Assembly (NCBI GenBank): GCA_965227155.1
Contig: OZ245731.1
Location: 3,658,001 to 3,722,000, forward strand
Length of the DNA stretch: 64,000 nucleotides
Origin: UBA6059 sp965227155
GTDB lineage: Bacteria > Bacteroidota > Bacteroidia > Cytophagales > Cyclobacteriaceae
Direction of reading: 5' to 3'
The number at the start of each line of letters is the position of its first letter. Within the stretch, counting starts at the first letter, position 1. A program made the position numbers and the translations under genes. The notes beneath the pieces are model-generated. The model did no database searches. It saw only the letters and a program-made list of their open reading frames with translations, and had not been told where the DNA came from. Positions 29,101-37,164 of this stretch are shown here, piece after piece.

Positions 29101-29563
29101 ACTGGTAATTTTCCAAATGGATTTTGTGGTGATTATGACCATGATTGGTATCATTTCGCTTGCGGGTATCGTGGTTAACAATGCCATTGTGTTGATTGAC
29201 TTCATTGAATTGAGCCGAAAGCGGAAGCGTGAAGAAACCGGCAAAGAAAGACTGGAATGGAATGAGATCATTGAGGCAGTGGTTGAAGCCGGTAACACGA
29301 GATTGAGACCGGTAATTCTTACAGCTGTAACTACCATTCTGGGCTTGATACCGTTGGCGATAGGAATTAACATAGATTTCATCAAGTTTTTCACAAGCTA
29401 TGATGCTGACTTCTACATGGGGGGGGACAATGTAATATTCTGGGGACCCATGTCCTGGACGATCATTTTCGGATTGACCTTTGCTACCTTCCTGACCCTG
29501 GTGATCGTGCCGGTGATGTATCTGATCATGGCAAGAATAAACCGGGCTTTAAAAATTGCGTAA
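26147..29563 (+). CDS. RND-family efflux transporter permease
   Basis: The 1138-residue inner-membrane pump with 12 predicted membrane segments and two large periplasmic loops. Substrate is probably hydrophobic or amphiphilic compounds by family. Compared with AcrB, the proton-relay pair D407-D408 is D413-N414 here (LVDNGIVVVEN), and the K940 position is N1011 (GIVVNNAIVLID). That pattern puts it outside the classical AcrB branch, although one relay aspartate is kept. It is also longer than AcrB (1049), with an extra hydrophobic segment around residues 520-560. Last gene of the operon, followed by a strong terminator. Confidence 0.92.
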   Translation: MSTLLDKKPQEDKSFGLTNLSLNNRTTVYFITFLIVVLGINSYISLPKDSYPEIEQPIVYIGTSYPGNSPLDIENLVTRTIEKEVNTIAEVDNIKSTSVQDYSTIIVEFTAESDIDDALSKVKDAVDRAKPDLPSDLPADPNVFELNFSEFPILNINLSGNYPIEELNDYAEFLEDELEKITEVSKVEIRGVDEKEVQINVDPYLMEARNISFGDIENAVKAENITLSGGSLLEDGVRRTIRVLGEFSDPMLMEDIIVKHEKGNIVYLKDIATIKFDYKEKESYARLNGNPVVMVDVVKRSGENLLIATDKINATLQDVKASYFPQDLNIAITNDQSDMTREQVNSLENNIISGVILVVLVLLFFLGSRNALFVGIAIPLSMFMAFLILGVFDITINMMVLFSLIMALGMLVDNGIVVVENVYRLMEQGMKPMEAARQGVGEVAMPIISSTATTLAAFLPLAFWPGLMGEFMKFLPITLIITLSSSLFVALVINPVFIYTFMRVGSSEVIHKKVWRNTIASWVMGAVLLILGATAIGNLLILLGILIVLNVYVLTPASKQFQRYFLPFLERLYNGTLVFALRGKNPYWFFGGTVGALVVSIGLLATFTPQVIFFPVNEPKYVNVFIEFPVGTDIETTNEFTTSVEKKVNQIVEPYQYMVESIVTKVGQDTSDPNDPSGVGGGDTPNKARITINFTEFKDRVDPATEEITMSSVVMENIRENIGEYPGVSITVDKDAAGPPVGKPISIEVSGENFATLIDLTERMKQYINESGIEGIEHLKTNVETGKPELIVDIDRDKARRFGVSTSNIANEIRTSLFGKEISKYKQGEDDYEIQLRLEEKYRYDMDALMNKSITFRDQTDGKMHQVPISAIAKADLSSTYGSVRRKDLKRVVTLSSNVLGDYNPTEINDQIKTLLADFDMPSGYEFKFSGEQEKQAEEMAFLSQSLLLAVFLIFMIIVSQFNKVTAPFIIMTSVLFSTIGVFLGLVIFQMDFVVIMTMIGIISLAGIVVNNAIVLIDFIELSRKRKREETGKERLEWNEIIEAVVEAGNTRLRPVILTAVTTILGLIPLAIGINIDFIKFFTSYDADFYMGGDNVIFWGPMSWTIIFGLTFATFLTLVIVPVMYLIMARINRALKIA

Positions 29564-29564
29564 G

Positions 29565-29600
29565 AAGTTGAGGAGTCTTTCGGACTCCTCGAACTTTTTC
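29565..29600 (+). terminator. Terminator of the efflux operon
   Basis: AAGTT plus GAGGAGTC (29565-29577) pairs with GACTCCTC plus AACTT (29583-29596, one bulge), loop TTTCG, followed by a T-run. It begins two bases after the RND stop. Confidence 0.85.
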
Positions 29601-29628
29601 TTCAGAATCAGGTTCCTGTGGTGTTGAT

Positions 29629-30867
29629 ATGAACAGACTACTTTTTCTCTCTTCAGTTTTCCTACTATCTGTAGCGCTTGATTATTACATTTTTCAGGCG
29701 GTACGAATACTTACAGAAAATACCGCTCCGATTACCCGCCGAATAATTTACATTGGGTATTGGAGCATAACTGTGGCTGCCTTTAGTGGGGTGCTGGCTT
29801 ACAACTTACTGGCAATAGAGCAGCTAAAATCCTTGAGGAGCTTTATTCTGGTTTTTGTGTTTGTCAATTTTGTATCTAAGCTGGTAGGGAGTCTGTTTTT
29901 ATTCACTGGCGATTTGGTAAGGGCAGGTCAGTGGCTGATCGCACAATTTAATGATGGCGCTTCTGACCTGACACACTCACCCAGCCGTAGTGATTTTCTT
30001 GCCAAGTCTACCTTGATTGCCACAGCGATCCCAGCTACTGTAATGGGTTTTGGAATCATTTCCGGGGCCTATGACTATCGCATACGCCGCAAAACCATTT
30101 ATCTTCCCAACCTACCCAAAGCTTTTGATGGTATTCGGTTAGGTCAGCTTTCTGATATACATAGCGGTAGTTTCTTCGATAAGGTAGCCGTGAAAGGTGG
30201 CGTTGATATGTTGCTGGCAGAAAAACCTGACGTGGTTTTTTTCACAGGTGATATCGTCAATAACAAAACCGAAGAAATAAAAGACTATACAGGAGTCTTT
30301 AACAAGGTAAAGGCACCACTTGGTGTATATGCTACTCTTGGCAACCATGATTATGGCGACTATGCCTCATGGCCCTCAAAGGAAGCCAAAAGAAAAAACC
30401 TGCAGGATTTGATAATCGCTGAGCGGCAAATGGGCTGGGATATGCTGCTTAATGAAAACCGATTTCTTACGGTTGATGGTGAGCAAATAGCCATCATTGG
30501 AATCGAAAACTGGGGTGCCGGACGTTTCCAAAAATATGGAGACCTGGATAAGGCTTATCGAGGCACGGAAGATACCGCTACAAAAATTCTTCTTTCCCAT
30601 GATCCCAGCCATTGGGATGCCCAGGTAAGACCAAACTACCCGGATATAGATTTGATGCTTGCCGGACACACGCATGGTATGCAATTTGGGGTAGAGATAG
30701 GAGATTTCCGTTGGAGCCCTTCTAAATACATTTACAAACAGTGGGCAGACCTATACCAGGAAGGACAGCAATACCTCTATGTAAATCGAGGCTTTGGGTT
30801 TATTGGTTATCCGGGTAGGGTCGGTATTCTTCCTGAAATCACCATCATAGAGCTCAAAAGCGCCTAA
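29629..30867 (+). CDS. Membrane-anchored metallophosphoesterase (YkuE-like)
   Basis: A 412-residue protein with four hydrophobic segments in the first ~150 residues, then a calcineurin-like phosphoesterase domain. The metal motifs are all present: SDIHSG, FTGDIVNN, LGNHDYGD, SHDPSHW and AGHTHGMQ. Members hydrolyse phosphomonoesters or lipid-linked phosphates such as UDP-diacylglucosamine, but the substrate here cannot be read. The domain is probably on the periplasmic side or at the membrane surface. Single gene between a terminator and the TetR operator. Confidence 0.88.
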   Translation: MNRLLFLSSVFLLSVALDYYIFQAVRILTENTAPITRRIIYIGYWSITVAAFSGVLAYNLLAIEQLKSLRSFILVFVFVNFVSKLVGSLFLFTGDLVRAGQWLIAQFNDGASDLTHSPSRSDFLAKSTLIATAIPATVMGFGIISGAYDYRIRRKTIYLPNLPKAFDGIRLGQLSDIHSGSFFDKVAVKGGVDMLLAEKPDVVFFTGDIVNNKTEEIKDYTGVFNKVKAPLGVYATLGNHDYGDYASWPSKEAKRKNLQDLIIAERQMGWDMLLNENRFLTVDGEQIAIIGIENWGAGRFQKYGDLDKAYRGTEDTATKILLSHDPSHWDAQVRPNYPDIDLMLAGHTHGMQFGVEIGDFRWSPSKYIYKQWADLYQEGQQYLYVNRGFGFIGYPGRVGILPEITIIELKSA

Positions 30868-30923
30868 TTATACACCATGATGAAAGTCATATTTTTATTT
30901 TCATTATAAAACGTATCTTTATG

Positions 30924-30945
30924 ATTGACTAATCGTTCAGTCAAT
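30924..30945. promoter_or_regulatory. Operator-like palindrome at the tetR-lolA-like-ABC operon
   Basis: Perfect 7-bp arms ATTGACT (30924-30930) and AGTCAAT (30939-30945) around 8 nt, ending 2 bp before the tetR ATG. Its form and place fit TetR autorepression. A near -7 element (TATCTTTA, 30914-30921) lies directly upstream, so bound protein would block transcription. Confidence 0.6.
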
Positions 30946-30947
30946 AA

Positions 30948-31526
30948 ATGAGTCCAAGAACTAAAGCACAATTCGAAGAGATACGGGAGGCAGCTACCGA
31001 GCGGATTCTTAATTCGGCACTGGAAGTATTTGGCACTTACGGCTATGAATCAGCCACCATAAGCCAGATAGCCCGTCATGCAGGTATATCAAAGGGACTA
31101 ATTTACAATTACTTCAGTAGTAAGGAGGATTTACTCAAGAGTCTGATTGATAATCTCATTCAGCATGAATCTTCACTCATGACTGAAATCTTTAATCAGG
31201 ATGCTTCACGATTTTTGGAAAACATCATAAGATACTCCTTCAGGGAAATCAGAGAAAACAGCCATCAGTGGAAATTGATCACGAGCCTCACCATGCAGCT
31301 GGAAAGGTATGAATTCATCCATGACCTGGCTGTGAACAAGTTGAGAGGCTATCTCCAGCTGTTTGAAAAATTACTCACCGAAATTGGTTTTTCCAATGCC
31401 AGGGAAGAAGCCCGCATTATAGCTGCCTTGTTTGATGGCATTGGCCTACAGTCTTTGATTGTAAGAGAAGATTATGATTTGGATTTTTATGAAAACTATT
31501 TGATCGAAAAATATTGTAAATCATGA
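30948..31526 (+). CDS. TetR-family regulator of a transenvelope transport operon
   Basis: A 192-residue regulator. The helix-turn-helix is at residues ~29-50 (TISQIARHAGISKGLIYNYF), and the C-terminal region is a TetR ligand domain of no recognised specificity. It shares its last four bases (ATGA) with the start of the LolA-like gene, showing it is the first gene of the operon that it probably controls through the palindrome just before its own ATG. Confidence 0.9.
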   Translation: MSPRTKAQFEEIREAATERILNSALEVFGTYGYESATISQIARHAGISKGLIYNYFSSKEDLLKSLIDNLIQHESSLMTEIFNQDASRFLENIIRYSFREIRENSHQWKLITSLTMQLERYEFIHDLAVNKLRGYLQLFEKLLTEIGFSNAREEARIIAALFDGIGLQSLIVREDYDLDFYENYLIEKYCKS

Positions 31527-32275
31527 TAAAGGTATTGGTAACTGGAGCAGTCATTTTCTTATGGGGTACTGGTGTGTTTGGGCAAAATCCTGATCCAGCC
31601 GAGATTATCAGTAAGGCTATAGATAAGATGGAGGGCAACTCCAATAAAGCAGAGATGACCATGCAAATTGTACGTCCTGAGTGGTCTCGCGAGATACAAA
31701 TGACCAGTTGGGCCAAAGGCAATGACTACAGTCTCATTCTCATCACTGCCCCAGCCAGGGACAAGGGGTCGGCCTTCCTAAAGAGGGAAAATGAGCTCTG
31801 GAACTGGCAGCCCTCTATAGACCGAGTGATCAAACTACCACCTTCAATGATGATGCAATCCTGGATGGGGTCTGATTTCACCAATGATGACCTGGTAAAG
31901 CAGTCAAGCATTGAAGAAGACTATACTCATGAGCTATTGGGCGATACGATTATAAACGGCATGGAGACCTGGAAAATTCAACTTACCCCAAAGGAAGAGG
32001 CTGCCGTAGTTTGGGGAAAAGTCCTGGCCTACATTTCCAAGGAGGAATATTATCAGCTTCTCTTTAAATATTATGATGAAGATGGTTATCTGGTCAACAC
32101 TATGGTGCTTTCTGATATCCAGGAACTTGGCGGTCGAAAAATCCCCACAGTGATGGAGATGATTCCGGCAGATGAGCCGGACCAAAAAACGGTGGTCATT
32201 TATAGGGACTTAGCATTTGATATTGATATAGAAACTGATTTTTTCAGCATCCAGCAAATGAAGAGAGTTCGATGA
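31523..32275 (+). CDS. Periplasmic LolA-like (outer-membrane lipoprotein-sorting) protein
   Basis: A 250-residue protein with a signal peptide (MIKVLVTGAVIFLWGTGVFG). The mature part is a beta-rich fold of the LolA/LolB-like superfamily; WSREIQMTSWAKGNDYSLILI, SAFLKRENELWNWQP and VIKLPPSMMMQSWMGSDFTNDDLV are characteristic of the 'outer membrane lipoprotein-sorting protein' family that accompanies MMPL/RND or ABC exporters. It would carry a lipid or lipidated molecule across the periplasm. Translationally coupled to tetR, and followed by FtsX-type permeases and a beta-barrel gene. It is not the housekeeping LolA. Confidence 0.82.
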   Translation: MIKVLVTGAVIFLWGTGVFGQNPDPAEIISKAIDKMEGNSNKAEMTMQIVRPEWSREIQMTSWAKGNDYSLILITAPARDKGSAFLKRENELWNWQPSIDRVIKLPPSMMMQSWMGSDFTNDDLVKQSSIEEDYTHELLGDTIINGMETWKIQLTPKEEAAVVWGKVLAYISKEEYYQLLFKYYDEDGYLVNTMVLSDIQELGGRKIPTVMEMIPADEPDQKTVVIYRDLAFDIDIETDFFSIQQMKRVR

Positions 32276-32278
32276 CTT

Positions 32279-32336
32279 ACCCTTTACCCTTTAATCCTTT
32301 CACCTTTCACCATTAACCCTTAACCCTTCACCTTTA
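32279..32336 (+). repeat. Degenerate heptamer tandem repeat inside the operon
   Basis: Eight consecutive units of the form ACCYTTN (ACCCTTT twice, then AATCCTT, ACCTTTC, ACCATTA, ACCCTTA, ACCCTTC, ACCTTTA), with one 2-bp slip after the third. It fills almost the whole 72-bp gap between the LolA-like gene and the first permease. It is strongly C+T-biased on the plus strand. Confidence 0.75.
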
Positions 32337-32347
32337 AGCTCTTAAAC

Positions 32348-33562
32348 ATGTACCTAAAACTCGCATGGCGGAATATATGGAGGAACAAGAAGCGAACGGC
32401 AATTACCGTTGCTTCCATCGGATTTGCGGTATTCTTTGCTTGTGTCATGCAATCATTTCAGCTTGGTTCTTATGACCGCATGATTGACAACACTGTACGA
32501 TTCAGCACGGGTCATATACAAATTCATGATAATGGCTACTGGGAGGAGAAAATTATCGACAAGAGCTTTGAGCCCAAGGAGAAAATTGATCAGGCTATCA
32601 ATAATCTTGAAAATGTAGAGCTTACCGCACCACGCCTGGAATCTTTTGCGCTTGCCGCGTATAAAAACAGCACCCGTGGAGTGCTGGTGATGGGCGTTGA
32701 TCCCAAAAAAGAACTTGCTATGAACCGCCTTGATGAAAAAATCACAGCAGGGCATTATTTCCAAAATGATGATGCGGTGCTGGTGGGAGAGGGCCTTGCC
32801 GATTACCTTGATATTCATATAGGTGATACATTAGTGATGATCGGACAGGGCTTTAGAGGTATTAATGCTGCAGGTAAATACCCGGTAGGCGGCATTCTGA
32901 AGTTTCCCATTCCTGAGATGAATAAGTCGGCTGTTTTTATGCCACTGGAAACTGCACAGTATTTTTATGGCGCTACCAATCGGCTTACCTCCATTTCTAT
33001 CCTGGTAGATCAGGAAGACAATGTAAAGCCCTCCTTACAAAACCTAAGGGCCGCACTGGACACTGAAGCATATGACATCATGGGCTGGCGGGAAATGATG
33101 CCGGAGCTGGTGCAGTCCATAGAGTTGGACTATTATGGAGGATTGATTATGATATTCATTCTCTATGGGGTGATTGCCTTTGGCATATTTGGTACTTTTC
33201 TCATGATGGCCAAAGAGCGGGCATATGAGTTTGGTATCCTGATCGCCATCGGCATGAAAAAGATTAAACTTCAGCTGATGGTAGCCCTGGAGGTATTGGT
33301 TATGGCTTTTCTGGGAGTACTTTCGGGTGTAGTTGCCAGTCTACCTGTGTTGGTGTACATGTACTTCAATCCCATACAAGTCACTGGAAAAATGGCCGAA
33401 AGCCTGGAAAAGTTTGGTCTTGAGCCTATTCTGCCTTTCAGTATGGCCCCTTCAATTTTCGGCCAGCAGGCAGTCATCATCCTGATGATCACATTAATTC
33501 TGGGGGCTTACCCTTTGCATGCCATTGGATCTACAGTAATCGTAAAAGCTTTAAGGGAATGA
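32348..33562 (+). CDS. ABC transporter permease, FtsX/LolC-MacB type (first)
   Basis: A 404-residue permease: one membrane segment near residues 20-40, a large extracytoplasmic domain (residues ~45-265), then three membrane segments at the C-terminus (from about residue 270). This layout is shared by LolC/LolE and MacB, which work on lipoproteins or substrates from the outer leaflet rather than moving them through a channel. The start KLAWRNIWRNKKRT is typical. It overlaps the second permease by 4 bp. The two permeases probably form a heterodimer with the ATPase downstream. Confidence 0.9.
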   Translation: MYLKLAWRNIWRNKKRTAITVASIGFAVFFACVMQSFQLGSYDRMIDNTVRFSTGHIQIHDNGYWEEKIIDKSFEPKEKIDQAINNLENVELTAPRLESFALAAYKNSTRGVLVMGVDPKKELAMNRLDEKITAGHYFQNDDAVLVGEGLADYLDIHIGDTLVMIGQGFRGINAAGKYPVGGILKFPIPEMNKSAVFMPLETAQYFYGATNRLTSISILVDQEDNVKPSLQNLRAALDTEAYDIMGWREMMPELVQSIELDYYGGLIMIFILYGVIAFGIFGTFLMMAKERAYEFGILIAIGMKKIKLQLMVALEVLVMAFLGVLSGVVASLPVLVYMYFNPIQVTGKMAESLEKFGLEPILPFSMAPSIFGQQAVIILMITLILGAYPLHAIGSTVIVKALRE

Positions 33563-34776
33563 TACTACAACTATCCTGGAAAAACATCTGGCGTACCCGC
33601 CGCAGAAGCTTTGTGGTGATTGGCGCTATAGCAGTAGGCGTATGGGCATTGATATTTCTATTCTCTTTTTTGAATAGCTTCAATGAAGGCTATCTCAAGA
33701 ATGCCATTCAATATGAATATTCTCACATGCAAGTGCATACCAATGCCTATTTGGATGATGCTGAAATCAGTAATTTCATTGACCCTGCACAGTATGATCG
33801 ACTAAACCTATGGCTCACCAATCATCCGGTTGTGGAGCATTACAGTGAGCGCTTTTTAGTCAATGGCATGATATCCTCAGCCAATAGCAGTCAGGGGATA
33901 GTCCTCTATGGTATCGATACGTCCCTAGAGCAAGCTACCACAAACCTTCGCAACCTTATCAGTGATGGTGATTATTTCCAGGGCAACCGTAGAAACCAGA
34001 TCTTAATCAGCGAGGAGTTGGCAGAAAAGCTTCATGTAAAGCTTCGATCAAAAATAGTGGTGACCTACCAGGATTTTGAGGGCAACATCTCTTCAGCCGC
34101 ATTTAGGGTTGCTGGGATATTTGAATCTAAATCGCCTACCATCAACAAAACGGTAGCCTATGTCCAACAAAAAGACCTGGAGAGACTACTCGGTAAGCAG
34201 GTATTTCATGAATATGCCATTTTACTTTCCAGCATAGAAGACATTGAAGCCGTTGTAGCCGCTATGCGTAATGAGTTTCCAGATTTGGTTATTGAGCCTT
34301 TTAAGGCCCTGGCACCGGAACTGGACCTTCTCGAACAACAATCCAAGGTATCAAAGCAGGTACTAACCACCATCATCATGCTGGCCTTGCTCTTTGGCAT
34401 TATTAATACTATGCTGATGGCAGTGTTGGAGCGTACCCGCGAAATTGGCATGCTGAGAGCCGTGGGAATGCATAAGAAAAAGATTTTTAGCATGATCCTG
34501 TTGGAAACCATATTGCTATCGCTGGTGGGTGGCCCGATAGGCATACTCCTGGGTGTGCTTACCAACAAGTATTTTGGGATTTATGGGCTTGACTTATCTG
34601 CTTATGCTGAGTCCCTCAAAGATTATGGATATGACAGCATTTTTTATCCTTCGATAGAGCCTGATCTATACATCACATTGATGGTGGTCGTCATTTTTAC
34701 TGCCTTGCTGGGAGCGGTCTACCCGGCGCTGAAAGCCATTCAACTGAAACCTGTAGAAGCCATTAGAAAACTATAA
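33559..34776 (+). CDS. ABC transporter permease, FtsX/LolC-MacB type (second)
   Basis: A 405-residue paralog of the preceding permease with the same 1+3 membrane layout and a large periplasmic domain. The N-terminus SWKNIWRTRRRSFVVIG and the cytoplasmic coupling segment ERTREIGMLRAVGM are typical of the family. The ATG lies in the last four bases of the first permease (ATGA), and the stop is 2 bp before the ATPase gene. Confidence 0.9.
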   Translation: MILQLSWKNIWRTRRRSFVVIGAIAVGVWALIFLFSFLNSFNEGYLKNAIQYEYSHMQVHTNAYLDDAEISNFIDPAQYDRLNLWLTNHPVVEHYSERFLVNGMISSANSSQGIVLYGIDTSLEQATTNLRNLISDGDYFQGNRRNQILISEELAEKLHVKLRSKIVVTYQDFEGNISSAAFRVAGIFESKSPTINKTVAYVQQKDLERLLGKQVFHEYAILLSSIEDIEAVVAAMRNEFPDLVIEPFKALAPELDLLEQQSKVSKQVLTTIIMLALLFGIINTMLMAVLERTREIGMLRAVGMHKKKIFSMILLETILLSLVGGPIGILLGVLTNKYFGIYGLDLSAYAESLKDYGYDSIFYPSIEPDLYITLMVVVIFTALLGAVYPALKAIQLKPVEAIRKL

Positions 34777-34778
34777 TC

Positions 34779-35462
34779 ATGTCAGTAATCGAAACAACAT
34801 CCCTTACCAAAACCTATAATCCAGATAAGATACCGGTTCATGCGTTGAATGATGTCAGCCTGACTATCAATAAGGGAGAATTTACGGCCATAGTAGGGCC
34901 CTCCGGTTGTGGTAAAACCACCTTGCTCAACCTTATCGGTGGACTGGATAGCCCGACCAGCGGCAGAGTGTTGATCAATCAGCAGGATATTACGGCCATG
35001 AAAGAGCGGGAGCTTACGGATTTCAGGCTTAAAACCATTGGTTTTGTATTCCAGTCCTACAACCTTATTCCCGTGCTTACCGCTTTCGAAAATGTAGAAT
35101 TTATCATGCTGCTGCAGGAGCAAGATAAAAGAGTAAGGGAGGCACGGGCAAGGGAGATATTGGAAAAGGTAGGCTTGAAAGACCAAATGGATCGCAGGCC
35201 ATCGGAACTCTCCGGAGGTCAGCAGCAGCGAGTAGCAGTAGCGAGGGCACTGGCCTCCAAGCCGGATTTCATACTGGCTGATGAGCCAACCGCCAACTTG
35301 GATTCGCACTCCACCACGGCATTGCTCGATATCATGGCTAAGATGAATGAAGAGGAGGAAGCAACCTTTATATTTTCTACCCATGACCAGCGCGTGATCG
35401 ATAAGGCCCGCAGGATCATCTCGCTGGATGATGGTAAAATAGTGGATGACCACCTGCGATGA
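34779..35462 (+). CDS. ABC transporter ATPase, LolD/MacB type
   Basis: A 227-residue ATPase. Walker A GPSGCGKTTLL (residues ~39-49), signature LSGGQQQRVAVARAL and Walker B FILADEPTANLD are intact. The size and sequence class match LolD, MacB and FtsE. It energises the two FtsX-type permeases encoded just upstream. Stop and next start overlap (ATGA), so the beta-barrel gene is translationally coupled. Confidence 0.95.
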   Translation: MSVIETTSLTKTYNPDKIPVHALNDVSLTINKGEFTAIVGPSGCGKTTLLNLIGGLDSPTSGRVLINQQDITAMKERELTDFRLKTIGFVFQSYNLIPVLTAFENVEFIMLLQEQDKRVREARAREILEKVGLKDQMDRRPSELSGGQQQRVAVARALASKPDFILADEPTANLDSHSTTALLDIMAKMNEEEEATFIFSTHDQRVIDKARRIISLDDGKIVDDHLR

Positions 35463-36604
35463 AGAAATGGCTTCTATCGATCGTATTGCTCTGGCCTGCA
35501 TGGTGTTGGGGGCAGGAACCGGGAAAACGACAGGTAGGTGGTTATGTGAAGGATATGGTCACCTGGAACATCCAGCGTCGCAACACCAATTATCTCGATA
35601 ACCTTATTCACCACCGGCTCAATTTGGACTGGTATATTTCCGACCAATTGGAGGCCAACCTTGAGGTACGCAATCGCCTTTTCGTTGGTGACCTGGCCAC
35701 CGATTTCTACCCACTATATGCCGATTTTATAGATGTCAACAACGATTATTTTGACCTAAGCTGGATGCCGGTTAACGAAAAAGGCGTGCTGCTGCATAGC
35801 ATGATTGACCGCATGAGCTTACAATGGCATGCCCATGACTGGGAGGTGACAGTGGGGCGGCAGAGAATCAACTGGGGCAAAAACCTGGTTTGGAATCCCA
35901 ATGATATTTTCAATACCTATTCCTTTTTTGATTTTGATTATGAAGAACGGCCCGGCTCAGATGCAATCCATATTAAAAAATATGTGGGATTTGCCTCCGG
36001 CTATGAAGTGGCCATCAAAATGGCCGACAGCTTTGAAACGCTCACAGCTGCAGCCCTTTATGCCTTCAACTGGCGCAACTATGACATTCAGTTGCTTTCA
36101 GGGGTAATGCAAAACAATTGGGTAATCGGTAGTGGCTGGGCCGGCAATCTGGGTAATGCCGGCTTTAAAGGGGAGGTGACCTATTTTGAACCGCTGGAAG
36201 AAACAAGACCTAGCCAATGGATGTATTCCGTAAGTATAGACTATAGCCTGAGCAGCGGCTTATACTTCAATGGTTCCATGCTCTACAATTCGCTTGGCAC
36301 CAGCAACCCCAATTTTTCCCTGCTGGACAATACCCAATCCAATATTGATGTACGCAGTTTATCTCCATTTCGGTATTCTACCTTTTTGCAAGTGATGTAT
36401 CCTGTTAATCCTTTATTGTCCATGGGGCTCTCCACCATTTATTACCCCTCAGATGGTTCGATGTTCTGGAATCCGGTAATGACCTATTCTGTAAAGCAGA
36501 ATCTGGACCTGGATATCATCGGCCAGCTTTTTTTCGCAGAGCAACAGGAAACTTACGCCGCCCAGAGCAGTGCGCTCTACCTGCGATTGAAGTATAGTTA
36601 TTAA
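35459..36604 (+). CDS. Outer-membrane beta-barrel protein of the transport operon
   Basis: A 381-residue protein with a signal peptide (MKKWLLSIVLLWPAWCWG, then Q). The mature part consists of alternating amphipathic strands rich in Trp/Tyr (WEVTVGRQRINWGKNLVWNP; MYSVSIDYSLSSGLYFNG) and ends in LYLRLKYSY, a C-terminal strand with a terminal aromatic residue as needed for BAM insertion. It resembles alginate-porin/DUF1302-like barrels that pair with LolA-like proteins elsewhere, but I cannot assign a family. Translationally coupled to the ABC ATPase, suggesting it is the outer-membrane component of the system. Confidence 0.72.
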   Translation: MKKWLLSIVLLWPAWCWGQEPGKRQVGGYVKDMVTWNIQRRNTNYLDNLIHHRLNLDWYISDQLEANLEVRNRLFVGDLATDFYPLYADFIDVNNDYFDLSWMPVNEKGVLLHSMIDRMSLQWHAHDWEVTVGRQRINWGKNLVWNPNDIFNTYSFFDFDYEERPGSDAIHIKKYVGFASGYEVAIKMADSFETLTAAALYAFNWRNYDIQLLSGVMQNNWVIGSGWAGNLGNAGFKGEVTYFEPLEETRPSQWMYSVSIDYSLSSGLYFNGSMLYNSLGTSNPNFSLLDNTQSNIDVRSLSPFRYSTFLQVMYPVNPLLSMGLSTIYYPSDGSMFWNPVMTYSVKQNLDLDIIGQLFFAEQQETYAAQSSALYLRLKYSY

Positions 36605-36636
36605 GTGTATTGTATAACAATGAAATTATTTCACAA

Positions 36637-36686
36637 CAGCGTCATGTTGAGCGATGTGAGTGAAACGAACGAGTCGAAACATCTCC
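36637..36686 (+). repeat. Dispersed REP-like element, copy 1
   Basis: CAGCGTCA, then TTGAGCG, then GAGTCGAAA, then TCTCC. The same ordered words occur on the opposite strand at 40445-40487. Such palindrome-rich intergenic elements are common in Bacteroidota genomes. Confidence 0.55.
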
Positions 36687-36827
36687 TAGAAGCCTGCAGC
36701 CTCCTAGTGGCAAAATCAGATTACCATTCCAATATGAGTGAGGAATTCTCGTCTATACACCTCTTTGATTCGTGTCTGTCGACAGGCAGGCAGTTTCTCT
36801 CGAATCAATAATCCATAACTTTCTACC

Positions 36828-36913
36828 CACTCGTTCAGCTATTGCCGAGAGAGGAATATGCAACGATAGCCATTACAAGACTGTAATTCCTTTCTATGCC
36901 ACAACTTATCTCA
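36828..36913 (+). repeat. 86-bp imperfect direct repeat, left copy
   Basis: Aligned by eye without gaps to 38864-38949, with 69 of 86 positions identical (about 80%). Shared words include AGGAATATGCAAC, TATGCCAC and TATCTCA. The pair brackets the 37165 and 38114 genes and the 21-nt array. Confidence 0.7.
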
Positions 36914-37164
36914 GTGATACTTCGGGCTTCTTTGCGTAAAAGCTGTTACACAGAGCTACACAGAGTAGCACAAAGGATTTTGAAGGACTAGCATGAAACC
37001 CACATGCAAGTTCGGCAATAAAATACCTCGCTTAAAATTATTTATGTATAAGAAAATACCATAAATAATACCACTTTATAGGTATAGTTTATGCTAAAAT
37101 GAGATCGATTATATAACAATTAAAAAATATTTCTATATTCATATACTCAAAAACCACCACCAGC

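Larger units (their letters stand above)
36605..37164. other. 560-bp repeat-containing gap
   Basis: No convincing gene. It holds a dispersed REP-like element, a CTGTCGACAG palindrome near 36777, the first copy of an 86-bp direct repeat and a short internal repeat (ACAGAGCTACACAGAG) near 36955. The right 150 bp is very AT-rich and probably carries the promoter of the next gene. Confidence 0.5.

Noticed and set aside
34782..35501. 239-codon open frame antisense to the ABC ATPase
   Set aside because: It mirrors the codon structure of the well-conserved ATPase on the other strand, and its translation has no domain features.
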